Positions 24,720-37,487 are shown, counted from the first letter of the stretch. The stretch: DNA of 64,000 nucleotides from Bicyclus anynana (GCF_947172395.1 NC_069087.1:7273107-7337106), one strand, 5' to 3'. Numbers and translations are program-made. Notes: a model not told the origin generated them from the sequence alone.

Positions 24720-25427
24720 ACCCGAACATACCAACTCGTAGAAGCAATAAAGAAGATTATATTTACCGAACAAAGTAAGTTTGTAGAACTCTATCTTCTA
24801 CTAAAAGTAACCTAATTAAATAAGATCTCAAAAATAGTTGTTGTGAAACATGAGTCAAAATGTTGTTGTAACTTATTAAGCCAGAAGTATTTAGCCAAAG
24901 CGCATCACCCTATTGTAGGGTGGCGACAATTTCCCATACTCGAGTTCCCATCAGATGGGGTCCAGGCACGAGGCCCGGTTCGCGGTGACCGCATTACGAG
25001 CGCGACAAAGCGGGGGGCACCCTCGGGGACCATTTATCAAATGATCATTTGATTTTCTTGTGTTTGATCACTGAGCACATTAGAGTTTGCAACTGCGATG
25101 AGTGGAAATGGAGACAGACTGTCTTTTTTATATTCATTTTTTGTTGTATGCGAATAATGTTTTCTTTTTTGGTTTTTTAACTGAAAAAATCAATTTTCAT
25201 AGGTTAATCATACTCGTAAGTACATGGGTAGTTGTACCTTATGTACATGTTATGTAAGAGTTACATAATTAATATTGACGGGTGATGTTACATGTGATCT
25301 AAGCATATCCCAACTCTGACATCATCATCATCATCGTGAGGAAAATACTCATTCTTTAGATTTGGCCCTTCACTATTGGTTGCAAGAGCTTTCCAAATCC
25401 CCACAAGTGGACGAGCGGATATCTCAC
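24720..25427. other. Gene-free stretch with a GC-rich block
   Basis: 24905-25060 is GC-rich and unique-looking (GCGGTGACCGCATTACGAGC, palindromic TCAAATGATCATTTGA). Its 69-codon frame has no domain. Candidate regulatory element. A short (CAT)n run is at 25320-25335. Confidence 0.35.
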
Positions 25428-25625
25428 TATCACACTAATATAATAAAGGCGGAAGTTTGTGTGTAAGTGTGAGAGTGTGTAAGTATGTAAGTATGTTTGT
25501 TCCTCTTTTACGATGCGGTTACTGAAGCGATTTGGCTGAAATTTGGAATGGAAATAGATTTTACTCTGGATTAACACACACGCTCCCGATGGATTTGCGA
25601 AAAACTGAATTCCACGCGGACGAAG
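25428..25625 (+). mobile_element. Helitron copy lacking the last bases
   Basis: CACTAATATAATAAAGGCGG start, GTGTGTAAGTGTGAGAGTGT, GGCTGAAATTTGGAATGG, TTTTACTCTGGATTAACACA and ACGCGGACGAAG; the terminal hairpin and CTAG are replaced by a TATACGTAGG-rich run. The 124-codon minus-strand frame at 25356-25730 is mostly this repeat and is not a gene. Confidence 0.7.
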
Positions 25626-25739
25626 TATACGTAGGTATACGTACGTATCTTTGTCAAAATAATTTCTAAAACAATTTTTGTAAAAACATAAAAAAGTTTC
25701 ATAATCCACATACGCAGAATCGAATCTCAACGCTCGCGA

Positions 25740-26050
25740 AGTTTTAGCACTGCTCCAAAGCCGTCACTCACCCTCGCCCTCCGCGAGGATACGTCTTATA
25801 AAATACGATCTGTTTTGATTGTGGCCCGGGGCACAAATCAATTAGGCCCCCCAAAGACCCCCTGCGGTGCGAGGCCCGCGACATCCGAACCAGTGGCGCA
25901 TTTTATGACACGTTGCTCAACGATTGCTGATTAACATTCACAAAGTTTATTAGGACCATTGACGGGTCTTTTTATAGTGCAGTATTGACATTGATTGGTT
26001 ATTTCATTATGTTAATCGAGCGGTAGCAATGTTAAATTAACGTAACAAAT
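25740..26050. promoter_or_regulatory. Candidate conserved regulatory block
   Basis: Non-repetitive and GC-richer, with AT cores of the kind seen in developmental enhancers: ATTTTATGACA (posterior Hox type), CATTGATTGGTTATTT (Exd/Pbx-like), and CAATTAGG. No reading frame of note. Function is inference from composition only. Confidence 0.3.
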
Positions 26051-26283
26051 CGGCTAGACACGGATATCATAAACGGATTGTTCGTAGGATCAAAGTTCTC
26101 TATTCATGAACAGGTTTCTTATGCTTCCTGGCTTTTGTTTTTCAATAAGAATTGAGTCTCCATCATCATAGGATTCAATGTTCAACATCGGACCATGTTC
26201 ACTGGAAAATCTATAGAGAGTACTTTTTTGTCTAATTTTAAAATGAGAAAATACTAAACCGCACTATTATATTTTTGTGTCAA

Positions 26284-26602
26284 GCGGTGATAGCCCAGTG
26301 GATATAACCTCTACCTCCGATTCCGAAGGGTGTGGGTTCGAATCCGCTTCGGGGCATGCACCTCTAACTTTTCAGTTGTGTGCATTTTAAGAAATTAAAT
26401 ATCACATGTCGCAAACGGTGAAGGAAAAAAATCGTGAGGAAACCTACATACTAGAGAATTTTCTCAATTTTCTGCGAGTGTGAAGTCTGGCAATCCGCAT
26501 TGGGATAGCGTGGTGGACTATTGGTCTAACCCCTTTTATTCTGAGAGGAGATTCGAGCTCAGCAGTGAGCCGAATACGGATTGATAATGATGATGATGAT
26601 GA
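26284..26602 (+). mobile_element. SINE family A, full length
   Basis: A box GTGATAGCCCAGTGG, B box GGTTCGAATCC, full body and a (GAT)n tail. About the same length as the 20804 copy, with scattered substitutions. Confidence 0.85.
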
Positions 26603-28069
26603 TATTTTATACGCGTACTTTTACAGCCTAATTCCTCTTACAAAAACCTATTGAAAAAGTTCGTAACGTGCAAGTTGTACATCATTTTTAAATGTCGTTC
26701 TAAAAGCTAAATTGGGTTTTTTGACAAAATTTTATTAAAAACTTTAGAAAGGTTTTTATAACAGTTACTAAAACCTGCCTAAATACGTATATCTAAAATA
26801 TAAAAGTTGTTAATAAAACTTAAAATATAGCTACAGGTACACCGTATCGATTTACAATTAATCTTCGTTTTAATATAAAATCTAATAGAAAATAATGACG
26901 TAATAGAGGCCGCCGGCGACAGGGTCGTTTCCCACGCCGCCGCGGACAATAATTTTAAAGTTTTTTTTCACATCAAAATAAATTAAGTTTTGGTAATCAG
27001 GCGCCGCTCGACCGCTCTCTCGCTTCTTCGCAATATTACTAAACTATCTTTACTGTTTATAACGAAAACATCGCGTTAGTTGTGTGTGTGTTGATTAATG
27101 ATAATTTTAATATTGTGTATTTGTTTAGTGGTTCTATAATCTGGATTAATTTTGACGATTAAACTGACGGTCTAGGTTTCAAGTTTGTGCGATTTTCTAA
27201 CTCATATAACCTATTAATTATTTTTTTTTTCTTTATTATACTTATGAAAGGTTTTAAAGTTATAAAGAAAGATGCTCACACTCATTCATTCACACTTCAA
27301 ATATTTGGTTGCAATTTATTTGAAAAATATTATCATAATATTTGTTAAGAATTGTTTAACATAGTTGAGAACTACCAATTCTTGTTGACGATTGATGATT
27401 AATTGTTAGATTATTTAAGCTATTTAGAATATATACATTACTAGGTATATTTATACAGTTATATCTTGTAAACAGTGTATTAGTTGCCTAGATGTAGTTC
27501 TTACTTGTATCTTTTATTATATTACTTTTGTTAGGGATGATTAGTTATAAGAGTGCCAATTATAGATAGAATAAATACTGTAATAATATAGTAACTAATT
27601 TCCTAGATTTATATACTTTAGATATAAGCTTTAATAAACGTTATTTAGTACCCGTCTATCATTTTCCACTAGCATAAATTAGTATATTCTATTAGTTGTT
27701 AACTGCTTAACAAGTATATACGGACTAGTGTATTGCTGTCCTTGTCAAACATACCTCTCGCTCTATTATAATGTATCCATCTATCACTCTTACTTATAAG
27801 TTTGTCTCCTTCATTTTACCATATCTGTTTCAATAAAGTATACGGGTTGTGAGCGCTTCTAATCCCATATAATTCTGCACCCCAATAATATTACACACTT
27901 CACTCCCGAAGCCTGAAGCGATCGCACCTCTACATAACAAGAATTACGTGTTTTATTTATACGCGTCTCCCTGTGGTTTGGACTCTCCAAAATCCTCCAC
28001 AATATTAATATAATCCAACTACCTGAGATTGCAATTTTTGAATTTTCCTTTGTCATATATTTTTTTTAT
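26603..28069. other. Gene-free stretch with one GC-rich block
   Basis: 26895-27035 is GC-rich and unique-looking (GAGGCCGCCGGCGACAGGG, CGCCGCCGCGGACAATAA, CAGGCGCCGCTCGACCGC) around TTTTAAAGTTTT. I found no start exon with a donor in it. The rest is plain AT-rich DNA; the 65-codon minus frame at 27859-28056 shows no domain. Confidence 0.35.
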
Positions 28070-28071
28070 TT

Positions 28072-28385
28072 TAGGGACAAATACATCGATCTCCTATTAA
28101 AAAGTGGATGCACAATCAGCAACCAAAAAACGTGCCCACTCAATGAGTGCCAAACACAACTTCTTGGCACTCAATTCAAGTAGTCGCATTTGCAAATTCA
28201 ACCTTAAACTCAATCATTAAGGTTTAATTTGCTCTGAATTTGGGATTTTATTGGATATTGGACTATATTTAAAGGCCTGTAGGTATAATTTTCTTTACCA
28301 ATAGTCAATTTGTCAAAGCAAAATTGGCCAGTTTTTAAGTGAAAATTTCTACATGATTGTGCGTCCTTTTATTATAAGAGGTCAA
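28072..28385. mobile_element. MITE family M1, copy 1
   Basis: About 310 bp with imperfect inverted ends: ATTAAAAAGTGGATGCACAA on the left pairs with TTGTGCGTCCTTTTATTATA on the right. A nearly complete relative is at 37170-37487 and a central fragment at 41201-41325. Shared core: TTTGCTCTGAATTTGGGATT and AAAGGCCTGTAGGTATAATT. Non-coding. Confidence 0.65.
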
Positions 28386-29084
28386 TGGACGAATACAATG
28401 TAACTTATCAATTAACCTGCATTTTACGCTTGCAATAACTACAATATTTTAATCATAATAATCCCGGGATATGTGATATAGAAGCAAGAATTAATTTTTC
28501 ACTTTTTTCTCAAAGCAAAGTCGCGGCAGACCATAGTTACAAACACATCTATACAACCTACCGCCACAAAAAACCTCTCGAGCAATTTTCGCCACATAAT
28601 GAGGCCGTTACGGGGAATTTTGTTTTACCAACATAATAACACCGCCTTTTATTCGGACGCAAGGACCCGCTTCAGAGGGACAATATTATTCCTGGGCTGA
28701 TGAGATTTTCGTGCTAAAATTTTAAAACTAAATTGCCCTCATTATGCCTTTAACTGCTGGATTAAAACTGGGAAGGTCAAACGAGGCAATGACCCACGCG
28801 AGCCCTAATAGCCTAATACTCATTACGGTGTCTCAACTTGAAAATCTTTTAAATAAACTTAATGAGGAAATCATATTTTATTACGTAGTTAAACTTAAAT
28901 TATGCTGCACTCGTAAATACCCGGCGTCATTTTATGTGTTAAGATTTCATTATGTTTAATATTAAAATGTAATTTAAATAACACTTCAACGGACATTTCC
29001 ATTTTCTTTACATTTACGAGCTACCTGCAGCTGCTGAGAAGTGGCATGGCAGAAGCTTTTTCATCATAAATCCACTACCTATAT
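28386..29084. other. Gene-free stretch, unique-looking
   Basis: 28555-28960 shows no repeat match and is moderately GC-rich at its ends (CATAATGAGGCCGTTACGGG, CAATGACCCACGCGAGCCC). The 71-codon frame at 28744-28959 has no domain. Candidate regulatory DNA. Confidence 0.3.
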
Positions 29085-29322
29085 ACTCTCCCGAATAGTG
29101 CGAAGAGCCGATGGACGTTGGGGTCCCAAAGTGCTGGAATGGCGACCCCGCACTAGTAAGCGCAGTGTTGGCCGACCCCCCATCAGGTGGACTGACGACA
29201 GCAAGCGAGTCGCAGGGATTCGCTGGATGCAGATGGCTCAGTATCGTGATGTTTGGAAGTCCCTACAAAAGGCCTATGTCCTGCAGTGGACGTCCATCGG
29301 CTGATATGATGATGATGATGAT
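29085..29322 (+). pseudogene. RTE-type retrotransposon 3' end
   Basis: Encodes RIVRRADGRWGPKVLEWRP, then RTSKRSVGRPPIRWTDDSKR, RVAGIRWMQMAQYRDVWKSL and QKAYVLQWTSIG with stop, followed by (GAT)n. This copy has no internal stop, unlike the 24 kb copy, but is truncated further 5'. Only the tail of the ORF is left. Confidence 0.75.
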
Positions 29323-29365
29323 GATATACTCTCCAAAGTTCCAAGAAACCTGAATCAGAGCATTT

Positions 29366-29588
29366 CTGGCTGGTGGGAGGCTTCGCCGTGGCTAGTTACC
29401 ACCCTACCGGCAAAGACGTACCGCCAAGCGATTTAGCGTTCCGGTACGATGCCGTGTAGAAACCGAAAGGGGTGTGGATTTTCATCCTCCTTCTAACAAG
29501 TTAGCCCGATTCCATCTTAGACTGCATCATCACTTACCATCAGGTTAGATTGTAGTCAAGGGCTAACTTGTAAAGAATAAAAAAAAAA
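29366..29588 (+). mobile_element. SINE family B, lacking the tRNA head
   Basis: From CTGGCTGGTGGGAGGCTTCG through CCACCCTACCGGCAAAGACG and CGGTACGATGCCGTGTAG to GGGCTAACTTGTAAAGAATA, followed by an A-run. Collinear with 47445-47640. Confidence 0.75.
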
Positions 29589-29589
29589 T

Positions 29590-32500
29590 CCATTCTTTTC
29601 ATATTTGCCTGGGCAACTCGAAATTTATAGACAACAAGACCTTACGAATTGTATAGGCAGGTATATCCACAGATTAATGAATAATAGACCGCACGGAACA
29701 TGACGGTCATAGCCGTTCCATATACAAAATTCAAATACGAATACATTCTCGAGTCAGTACCTACGACACGAAGCGTCGCATTATTATAAGGTGACGCGTG
29801 ACTTGTAAAGACTCATTCTGGATCATTCTTTATTCTGTGGGTATATCTAAACTTTAGTCTTACGTATTAGCGTACCTAATAAATACAAAATGGAGGCAAT
29901 TAGAAGAAAAGCGTGGTAGTTTTCTATTGCGAGCTCCTCGCTAGCGCCTGCGCAACGGACAGCTGTAATGGCGCTCGTGAAGCAACCATTACACGCTCGG
30001 CGAGCGCACCCGACTGCTCCCGACGTACATGAGGTCACGAACTAATTATGTTCAAGAAGCACATAGCTTATTAGATAAATAACAATGCAAGCAATCATTG
30101 TACTACAAGTATAAGTAATTTATCGGTAAATCGATGTAGGTGCTTGGTACATACTCAGGAATCGATGGTATCTACAACTATTCGACAAGTTAATGGTTAT
30201 TTATGTTATGTGTGTCTATGTTTTCTTGCGTGGGGGGTTGAAATTGTAAATGAAAGTGTATTGTTTAAGTTATAGGTATACTAGTAACTAGCTGACCCCC
30301 GCGAATTCGTCTGCCTTTAAGTCTCCTTAATTCGGCTCTCTCGCAACATAATATAATTTTTAGCGAACACCTTATAAACTACTTACCTTTACTACGTCAA
30401 GTGGTTTTCGAGATTTCGAGATGAGTGAACCTTTCGTATTTATAATAGTCGAGACGCCGCTTTCGTGAGGGTTTTTTTGACTAATTTTTCTTGTTGAACT
30501 ATTACCAAATCTCCTTGTACTCCTTGTAATGTAAAACTTTATGCCGCAGTCACACTATGCTCTTCGAACTGCTCCTCACTATGCTCCACTTGTTACACCT
30601 CTCTACTAGCGCAATTAATCTAGGCACTAGTCCTTAGACGCTCAAACCGACAAAATAGGGAGCGGTGGGCAGAATGAGGAGCATGACATGCGGGATGAGG
30701 AGTAGGTAACGTGGTCACACTATGTCTCTGGTCTCTGCCTTCTTTCTTTCCTTTCTATTACTTCCCATGCCAGAGTGTGTGTCAGGTTATACCGTTGGGA
30801 CAATGATGTCAGAAGGAAAAAGAAGTAGATAGGTTACATAAACCACATTAGATGTTTACAATTGGCACACAAAAAAAATTTCAACGGCATTGTCAACGGT
30901 GCGATGACAGTGCGGCAACTGAGCGTAGATTTGCTAATTAGCATAGTTTTAAAGTGCCACTTGCAGTCCACGTATAACCTATCTACCTCTTTTTTTCTTC
31001 TAACATCATTGATTGGGGATAAATAACCCACATATTAGTTGTAATTCAAAATGCCTCAACGCAATGATGTGTATAGGTACAACCGTAAGCTCCAACCGCT
31101 GATGTCTCATAAACTAAAACCGCTGATGCCGGTGCGCAGTACCCGATAGTCCGAAATAGCCGAACAAATATCCGCTTGTATGACGCGGCGATATTTATGT
31201 CGCGCCGCCCCGCCCACCCTGCGGCTCCATTCAGCCTGTTTGTATTTATTTGGTGCCTATTTATTTGTATTTGCCTTTGAATTATGCATGAGTGGTGCGT
31301 TTCCGTGCGTAGGCTGCGTGACGCCACGCCGAACCCTCTCCTAAGATAGTTTAAAAAAAACGAATGTGCTTTAGACCATACGACTGAAGTAAGACTTATT
31401 TAGCTCTCTCTCTCTCAACACTTTTCGTAACGCATGCATCAGCTTAATCCCGTAATGAAGTTTTGCTCTAAAAATGTTTTTAGATAAATTTGTATAGTGT
31501 GACGTAGCGGGTAGTAGTGACAGTGATTCTACCATTATTTTGTGGCAGAGGAAACACCTCCAGCAGGTCCCCGGACTTGTGACCTTGGGAGTAGGTTTAA
31601 GGGATTCCTTTAAAATGCATCAACACTCACCTTCCCTGCCCGACAATAATTACAACACAAAACATTATAGCACAAAATCACTGATGCGACTGGCAGCGTG
31701 ACGGTATCTACGCTGCCTTAAAAACAACTGAGCTCAAGTCATCCAATACCCTCTTATTATACCAAAATTAATACCTCCCCTCTATAATAACATAAATAAT
31801 GAATGTTAATACCACCTATACCTAATCGGGGAACTTGTAACAATATACGATGTTTTATGTTGATGATAACGACCGAAACCAATGGTTGTTCGAGGAGCGA
31901 GGGTAAATCAAACTCCAGGTTTCTATGTTTTTCAGAAAATTTCTTGGAACGTTAGGGTCCCAAGGTGCTGGAATGGCGACCCTGCACCGGAAAACGTAGT
32001 GATTGTCGTACTTCCATCTAGAAGATACTCGTAGACCGAGTACATCAAGCGAATTGTAGGGAGCTGCTGGATGCTCGAGGCCTAAGACAGCTGTGGACTT
32101 CCATCGGTTGATAATAATGATGATGAAGTCCCACTGGACTTTACTGGCGCTTGTTTACGAATTATAGAATCATTCCATAATCGTTTAAGTGAAAGTTGTT
32201 AGAAATGTCTTAGAATATTATACCGTAGAATAAAGTGCGATATCGATTATAATCGATAGCGGCTTTCGGTCCGAGTATTCGATTGGTAAATCACGGCGTG
32301 TACTGACCCGCCCCCGAGACTTGCGACAATCGAATAGCCGCCCGCGGTGATGTCACCGCTTATTACGTCACATCTAAATTATAAATTCCATAGTTGTAAT
32401 TGAATGCTCGATAAATTGCTTTATTACAATTAAAATTAATAACAATAGTCACGCGAATACTGTAACGCCAATTAACATCTTAAACATAAAGGTTACTTTG

Positions 32501-33929
32501 CACGAACTTGCCGTATCTATCCTTCCTGACCAATCCATAGATATCCATCACCATAGTATACTTACTCATAGTAATGCTTATGTAAAAACATCTGTCTGTA
32601 TAACTTTTCACGACTGAATCGATAACGCTGAATCGCTGAATTAGCACTTGAAGCAAAACCTGCCTACTTTTTACCTGGAATTTTTCCGGGTAGGTAAAAA
32701 GTAGGTAGTAGCATTCACATCGACAATTAAAAACCACCATATGTTTTACTAGATACGGTATAACCGACTGTATTTAGTAATAAAAATATTGAATTATTTC
32801 TATAATTATTAGATAAGATTATCATTATTAGAAGTTAAAAGCTGATCAAGTTTACAGGACTCTAAATCAACCTTGAAGTTTTCCTTAATTTCTATTGTAA
32901 ATAAGGAGGATTTGGTACTTTGTAAGGTTACGATCTAGCTTACTTATTTGACTAATTATAAACTAAGTAATTTAACTTTAACCTAAACTTATAACATATT
33001 GTTATTAAACTAAGACTATCTTATTCATTAACTTAATCCAATAACTTAATCTTAGTCTTTCACTAACTATTACTTCAGGTCACTTTGTTCACGTGATCTT
33101 CCTTGTAGCACTTAAAACTATTCTATCACTAGTCACTAATCACTAACTCAAATGGTTTGGTCCGTTTAAGTCTTTTTCGTAATAACGACAAAATAATAAA
33201 ATTTAAATCAGAAAAACTATTTTACTAATACTGTAGTTACGAACCGCAGCATTCTATAAAATATAGCGTTAAAATCCACTAAGTAACTATCTGATAGGTA
33301 ACTAAGTTCGCCTGCTTAGATGATTACAAACTATATCTCGATACGAAGCCTTAGTCTTTGATACCTTCAATTACTTATGACAACGTGCAATTGTTCACTT
33401 ATAATTGTTGAGTCGATAAGATGTTTTCAGGAAATCGTCTATCAACAGCCAGTAACTCGGCGTGCATGCGATATATCATAGTAAATTAAATTAAAACTTT
33501 AATTAAGGTTCTCTTTTACGATTAATTAACAACCGCCTATGGTAATTAATAATTTTTACAATGTCTGTGTAAAGGAATATCTTTGTTTAGTTATCTATCG
33601 CGCAATTTATTAAACATCTTTGATTTGTCTGTAGTTTTACATTTTACTTGACACATTCAAACTCGGCGTTGTTTGATTTTTTTATACATTAGGTAGGTAA
33701 TTTTCATATGGCTTCGATATAAAACATTTGTTTGATTTTATAAATTTTGTGTCACATAACCAGAAAGAATTCTACAAAATAACGGGCCCTAATTTTTTAT
33801 TCTTTAGTGACAACGTGAAAAATACGGTTGGTAGATTGAGTAATCTACTAGTGCCGTCAATAGAAAGGTTCTGAAAATATTTTTCAACCTTTTGACTGTG
33901 TCCACCTTGAAACACGTGACGTGATTGCC
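29590..33929. other. Gene-free stretch with several unique blocks
   Basis: No gene. Contents: GC-richer block 29930-30030; Helitron 3' stump at 30288-30330 (minus); direct TCACACTATG repeats at about 30550 and 30716 around a GCTCCTC-rich segment, perhaps a MITE; block 31120-31340 with GC boxes and forkhead-type TATTTATT sites; degraded RTE tail 31950-32125 (plus; WNGDPA-like remnant, ends TGATAATAATGATGATG); block 32220-32400 with ATCGATTATAATCGAT and GCGGTGATGTCACCGC palindromes. Confidence 0.4.
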
Positions 33930-34082
33930 CATTGTTTATGAAATAATGAGGAAACCATACCTGAAAATTTTCTTAATTCTGTACGTGTGTAAAGTCTGCC
34001 AATCCGCATTGGGCCAGCGTGGTGGACTAAGGCCTAACCCCTCTCAATTGAAGAGGAGACTGGTGCTCAGCAATGAGCCGTT
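33930..34082 (+). mobile_element. SINE family A 3' half
   Basis: ATGAGGAAACCATACCTGAA, GCCAATCCGCATTGGGCCAG and GCTCAGCAATGAGCC match the family A body. It lies 30 bp before another copy in the same orientation. Confidence 0.7.
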
Positions 34083-34111
34083 TAAAATGATAGTAATGAC
34101 CTTAAAATAGA

Positions 34112-34424
34112 GCCGTGATAGCCCAATGGATATGACCTCTGCCTCCGATTCCGGAGGGTGTGGGTTCGAATCCGGTCCGGGGCATGCACCTCCAACTTTA
34201 CAGTTGTGTGCATTTTAAGAAATTGAATATCACGTGTCTCAAACGGTGAAGGAAACCATCGTGAGGAAACCTGCACGCCAGAGAATTTCTTAATTCTCTG
34301 CGTGTGTGAAGTCCGCATCCAATCCGCATTGGGCCAGCGTGGTGGACCATTAGCCTAACCCCTCTCATTCTGAGAGGAGACTCGAGCTTAGTAGTGAGCC
34401 GTATATGGGTTGATAACGAACGAA
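34112..34424 (+). mobile_element. SINE family A, full length
   Basis: Starts AGCCGTGATAGCCCAATGG (A box), B box GGTTCGAATCC, complete body, end GTTGATAACGAACGAACC. Minus-strand frames of 78 and 83 codons are repeat translation. Confidence 0.85.
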
Positions 34425-34429
34425 CCTTA

Positions 34430-37165
34430 AAATAACTAGTCAACAACAAATAAAATATTTTTTATTAAAAGAACGAAAAACATTGGAATTAAAGAGTACA
34501 AAAAAGTAAAATGTTAATCTATAACAATCCATCAACTTATCGTTCTATTTTAGCAAAGAAGTCCTATTCGTGTTGGCCGTCTACAGACAATGTTCTTAAA
34601 ATCAGGCCAAGCGTTGATGAGCGGGGTCATGCGAGCACGGAGCACGTGTTGCTTTTTGTTGCGGCTATTATATTGTCAGATAAGTCTGAAAGTTCATCTC
34701 ATTGTCTCGGCCGATATCGTGGGTAATGGCCCAATGGTTGCTCTATTAAATTGTTCGATCATAAAAAAATTGGGATGGACTGCGCTCAAGAAATTAAATT
34801 CTTCAGTTATTATTGTTAAGCTTTTACAATTTAATGATGATTTTAGAGAACTAAATAATACACAGGTACGACACGAAATAAAATGGTGATAAATAACACC
34901 TTTATTTCAAAATCGCACTACGAAATTATCTACTTAAATTCATTGTTTTAGCATAATTATGAAAATAGCTTATAGTCAAAACTCGTATTTGCCAATCTAC
35001 GATTATGATTAAAACATAGAGGAAGCTTGTCTTAAAATATATTCTGTAGATATAAATGCATCTATTTCCAAGATGTTGCCATAGGAACGGACCCACTTAC
35101 CTACCTAGTTATATAGGTAGAAATACTTCTGAAGTTTATACGTTCATTAAGTGCCCCAAGCTTATTTATACCCCAACTGGCTATTGTTCGCTGTGGGGGA
35201 GATTAGGTAGCACTTTGTCTTTAGCTGAGTTTGCGCATTTAGGGTTTCCTTTTTCAATGACTACGGGCTTGAGCAATTGTTGTGCAGAGATTTATACCTA
35301 CCTATATACCTAAAAGTGACCAATTATATCGGTGCTTAATAGTTTTTAACCTGATGCTGATCAGTTTAATCAGGATTCTAGCAATCCAGTAAAAAATAAA
35401 CACTATTTACTGGTATTTTGGTCTTGTGACTAACCCTAGTGGTTTCGGGTCCCTACGGTTATTATTTTGGGGTATTCTTTCCAGAGTTGGAAAGTTAGTA
35501 TTACACTCCCGGTCTATTACTGGAGATCGAGTGATAACTTCACGGTAAGAATCATAATCATTAGGTACAGAACCGATTATTACCTGACTCCAGCAAATGC
35601 ATTTGGAGCAGTGTGGTTGTTGTTAGCGCCAATTCCCTCTCTCCTTTAGAAGAAATGAGACTTACGCTCTGCATAGGCCGTAGACCGATGATCATGACCT
35701 CTCAACAAAGAAAAAGTAACGCATTTAAGATTAGAATTAGTTCTAAGAAAATTATAAGTTTTCTAAATTCACCCAGACATCACAAACAAAACAACCGAAT
35801 GGCCAATTTTTACGCCTCACCCGACGACATCTCGGCGTGTATCTGTCACAAATGTATGATTAACGTTTCAAGCGGCTCACATTCCTCGGCCGCCCGCTAC
35901 AAGTTCATCCCATTTAAATTTAGCGCGGCGCGTGCCGTACGGGAGCTTTGCGGGACGCGGCTCTATGGGCGGTGCCGGCTACCATCACTCAAGTGACGAA
36001 AATTGACGGAAAATGGGCGGACACCGCTTGGCCGCGACGTCATCAATTACCGCGTCCCGACGGTCACCTCTCTCGCCACAGACGCATACCTAATATCCTC
36101 TCTGAAGTCGTTATTAGTGCGACACATTCGGCGGACGCCTCACCGTAAAACGTCCATAAATAGACAAAATAAAAGGATGCGCTGGATCGTAATAAGCAAA
36201 TAGGAGGCGCACGCTCGCCAGCAATCTCGGACGATACCTCGAACAAGCATTATTGAGATGCAATCTAGAAGCTATCGATCGCCCCCATAATTCGCTCTAC
36301 TGCGTTTGTTATAGCGCAACCGCTCATCAGATCAAACTCAATGTTTCGACGTACCTTATTAAATAGTAGCTAGTGCAAACCTATTTCTCGCTGCAATGTT
36401 AAATAACTCGTATTTGTACTAACCATTGCTTATAAGGTACTTAATTTATTTCAAGGCACACATTTTGCCCTGGCCTTGTTTAGATTACTTCTTTATATTT
36501 TGAGCGTAATTGCAAAAAGCTGCTGATTTTGCGTAACATTCACCTGGAGTGAGGGGCCTAATTATAAAGCTAGCACGACACGTTTCACTTACATATCTAG
36601 AGTACGTGCAAACGCAGGAAGCCACAAGCTGCGCAAAAGCTCGACGATCGATTTTGAAAATTACCCATAATTAGTGTGTATCTCACTCGTCCGTTGTGCG
36701 TTTTAAACTGGGAACTCGACCACAGGCTACATATTCCAGTAGCGTTTACCGAGTAACGGCAGGCGAAGGCGACGGACTCAAATTACTGGAGGCTGAGGAT
36801 CTGCCAGTTGCCACTACGCAAATTGTAGTGCGTCGGCCCTATCGATTGTTCCGAGCCTCGCAAAGTGCTCTTCAAGTGCCACGACTTAGCTGTCCGGGTG
36901 ATTGCACTTTCTTTTGAACATTGCTTTTAGATTTCTAATAAATTGTAGTGCTACTGCGTTTTAAATTGCAGCAACAATGTTGTTTGATGTGTTATTTGTG
37001 TTTAGTGCAGTAAATTTCTTGCTCATAATGATTTAATGTAGACTTTTAATAAAGCAAACAAAACAAAGATTTTGACTCTCTTACACATATACAAAGGTAC
37101 TTTGTATACACAATGTCGGCTTAAGGTTTTAGACATTCCTATCAGAAGTTTCTCTGCATGACTTC
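34430..37165. other. Gene-free stretch with GC-rich candidate regulatory blocks
   Basis: No gene. Blocks: 34575-34760 (GAGCACGTGTTGC E-box); 35800-36240, the richest in CpG (CGCGGCGCGTGCCGTACGGG, CGTCCATAAATAGAC); 36690-36920 (GCAGGCGAAGGCGACGGAC, CTTCAAGTGCCACG with an NK2-type TCAAGTG). Short frames over these (up to 127 codons at 35613-35996) show no domain and no splice support. Confidence 0.35.
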
Positions 37166-37169
37166 TCCG

Positions 37170-37487
37170 TCATCATCGATCTATTAAAAAGCGACCAAAA
37201 GACGTCCCCACTCAATGAGTGCCAAGCACAACTTGTTGGAACTCAATTCAAGTAGATTTGCAAATTCAACCTTAAACTCAATCCCTATTTTGAATTAAAA
37301 ATACAGAGGTTGAATTTGCTCTGAATTTGGGATTTTATTGTATATTAGACTATATTTACAGGCCTTTAGGTATAATTTTCTTTACCAATAATTCTAAAAC
37401 TGTCAAAGTAATACTGGCAAAAATGGCCAGTTTTTAAGTGAAATTTTCTACATGATTGTGTGTCCTTTTATAATAAGAGGTCAATGT
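37170..37487. mobile_element. MITE family M1, copy 2
   Basis: Collinear with 28072-28385 (CCACTCAATGAGTGCCAAGC, TTTGCTCTGAATTTGGGATT, TACATGATTGTGTGTCC), with a small internal insertion near 37295. Confidence 0.65.

Noticed and set aside
25356..25730. 124-codon minus-strand open frame, among the longest outside the Sp-like gene
   Set aside because: It runs through a Helitron copy in antisense; sequence is shared with several other copies.
35613..35996. 127-codon plus-strand frame
   Set aside because: No domain, no splice support, and overlaps GC-rich blocks with frames on both strands; likely chance.
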